A DNA stretch of 64,000 nucleotides from Punctularia strigosozonata HHB-11173 SS5 (taxonomy: Eukaryota; Basidiomycota; Agaricomycetes; Corticiales; Punctulariaceae): assembly GCF_000264995.1 (NCBI RefSeq), contig NW_006767447.1, forward strand, positions 436,268 through 500,267, read 5' to 3'. The notes under the pieces are model-generated. The model was given only the letters and a program-made list of their open reading frames with translations. It was not told the origin of the DNA and ran no database searches. The translations under genes were made by a program, and so were the position numbers. Shown here in pieces: positions 62,710 through 64,000 of this stretch (position 1 is the stretch's first letter; each line of letters begins with the position of its first letter).

Positions 62710-63656
62710 TGCTAGGGAAAGGGTTAATAGAGCGACTTCAGGTACAACTGGGACGACAACGTCCACAGATGAAAGGTGAGCGCGTCTCAAGCCCCCCACC
62801 TCCCTTCACAGTGATACATACGCATAGCTTTGCCATGCACACGCGACCTCTTCGAGCAGGACGATTACTCCCCGACTCGAAATTGCGGAAAGACGTGGAC
62901 CGCGTGCCCTGCGCGGCGCTGCGGCACCAGACGTAGAGGTTGGGCAACGAAGCTGCCTTTGTTGATTTCAATGCGCGCACGTTGAACATAGCCCTTTAAT
63001 ATCTTGAGATAGCCCACCGGGTGAGGATAGCGTCGCACCAATATCTCAGGATTGGGAATACCCGACCCATACGCCAGCGGAGACCGGTCAGTGATCCGTT
63101 TCGAACGTTTCGATAGGTCGCTTCCAGAGCTATTGCCACAACAAACAATGATTGATGAGCATTCATATCCATCATTGCAGATCCGCGCGTTCACAAGAAC
63201 TGGACGAAAGCGGAGAGCGCTGCTCTGTTCCGGAGGCGTTGTCGAGGCGCGCGGCAGATTCACAGCAGAATCTTCCAAAGTTCGATATATCTGCGGTATC
63301 CTCGTGGAGTCTACTAGAAGATAGCAATCGTCGTGCAACATTCAGCGACATTCAGCCTCCAAAGCAAGACATGAAGTTTCGACAACGAGACGTTCGCGCG
63401 TGGTCCGGAGGTCGCACCATTGCCCAGTGATTGCACTGAAACTGCCCCTATCAATGCATCACGAAGGTGAGAACATACAGTAATCTCACGCCGCCGTGGC
63501 CGTACTCTAGTAAGTATATAAAAACCTCGCGCTCAACCGTTTTCCTGCTAAATCATGTGTCCGTCCAACATCTGAACCGCCAATTTCGGTGCAGCTTTGT
63601 CCTGATGGCGTTTTTCGAGTGGGCGGAGGCAGGCGCGTCTCTCGGGGCTGCGCTCA
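62710..63656. other. intergenic stretch
   Basis: About 950 bp. A 158-codon minus-strand frame (62865-63341) includes ITDRSPLAYGSGIPNPEILV, but has no recognised motif; it may be a gene relic or chance. A TATATAAAAA on the + strand near 63515 has no confident gene behind it. Confidence 0.3.
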
Positions 63657-64000
63657 CTAGAGCGAGTCTTTCCCCCCCGTGAGCTGAGTCCGCCCTTCCC
63701 GGGCGTCGATTCGCTTGCGGATGGACAGGACACGTATCCTCGCGGCGTCATATTCCTCGACCTGCCGTACCCGCTCATCCTCTCGGGGATGGGTTGTTTC
63801 TATGTAACTCTGACGGTGTGGTTAGGCAACAATAACCATGGCGCATACATCTTTGCTTTACTTTACATGTTTCCTTTCGTAATAAATCAATGGCGTATGC
63901 TCGTGTTTACATCGTCCGAATACATTTCCGTTCCCTGGGTTGCACAATGTTGCGCGGTGTCGAGCGTGGACAGGATAGCTACGGTCCGTGGGCGATTGGT
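63657..64000 (-). CDS. 3' part of an unidentified gene cut by the window edge
   Basis: The last exon, 63657-63809, reads SYIETTHPREDERVRQVEEY, then DAARIRVLSIRKR, and ends GGKDSL. It is a charged, helix-like tail preceded by a good acceptor (CCTAACC branch, CACACCGTCAG). A candidate intron 63810-63866 (GTAAAG donor) joins it in frame to HEHTPLIYYERKH upstream. Further exons lie beyond 64000 or are not resolved. Family unknown. The opposite strand is also open from 63730 to the edge, so strand assignment rests on the splice signals and codon character. Confidence 0.35.

Noticed and set aside
62865-63341. 158-codon minus-strand frame
   Set aside because: No family motif and no splice signals linking it to the acyltransferase or to the edge gene; opposite strand also open.
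63515-63530. TATATAAAAA as a promoter
   Set aside because: No coding start with sense follows on the + strand; it lies in the 3' flank of the edge gene.

Overview
This is nuclear DNA of a filamentous basidiomycete, most likely an Agaricomycete. Genes are packed at about one per 2.4 kb. Nearly every gene is split by many introns of about 45-65 nt with GT..AG ends, and the proteins are of basidiomycete type (DUF6534-type membrane protein, RNF216-like RBR ligase, full-length fused CWH43). Gene models were spliced by hand. For every model given here as complete, the exon lengths sum to a multiple of three, but no transcript or database was available.

Layout. 1-2548 is an accessory stretch without a convincing gene. 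It holds a near-perfect ~750-bp inverted repeat, a ~39-bp tandem repeat, recurrent CCTAGG motifs and a hairpin. 2549-10121 carries DBP2 (DEAD-box helicase), a DDT/WHIM/PHD chromatin protein and DOC1/APC10. 10980-16571 carries UBA4 (sulfur carrier activation), a UBX/TUG protein, a secreted M28 aminopeptidase and a PITH-domain protein. 16851-28622 carries MED25, a GPI-anchored Ser/Thr-rich protein with duplicated exons, an F-box protein, a secreted GH79 glycosidase and MED19. 28929-40053 carries an I-BAR/Ivy1-like protein, OLA1, an RBR ubiquitin ligase, NPT1, RRP41 and TRM8. 40340-47705 carries CWH43 (27 exons) tail to tail with AP-3 beta. 50131-60656 carries an ARID/SWI1-like subunit, a proline-rich unknown and a DUF6534 membrane protein. 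61221-62709 is a BAHD-like acyltransferase. A gene fragment runs off the right edge.

Most genes are housekeeping genes of chromatin and Pol II control (DDT/PHD, MED25, MED19, SWI1), RNA and tRNA work (DBP2, RRP41, UBA4, TRM8), protein turnover (APC10, RBR, UBX, F-box) and trafficking or GPI lipid remodelling (AP-3, CWH43). They do not form one pathway. Five head-to-head pairs share 91-296 bp between start codons. The most unusual signals are the 5' palindromic element, start codons cut off from the rest of the coding sequence by an intron directly after ATG (DBP2, RRP41), micro-exons of 6, 10, 12, 16, 17 and 18 nt, a predicted GC-AG intron, and a 560-nt DBP2 intron at the motif V position.
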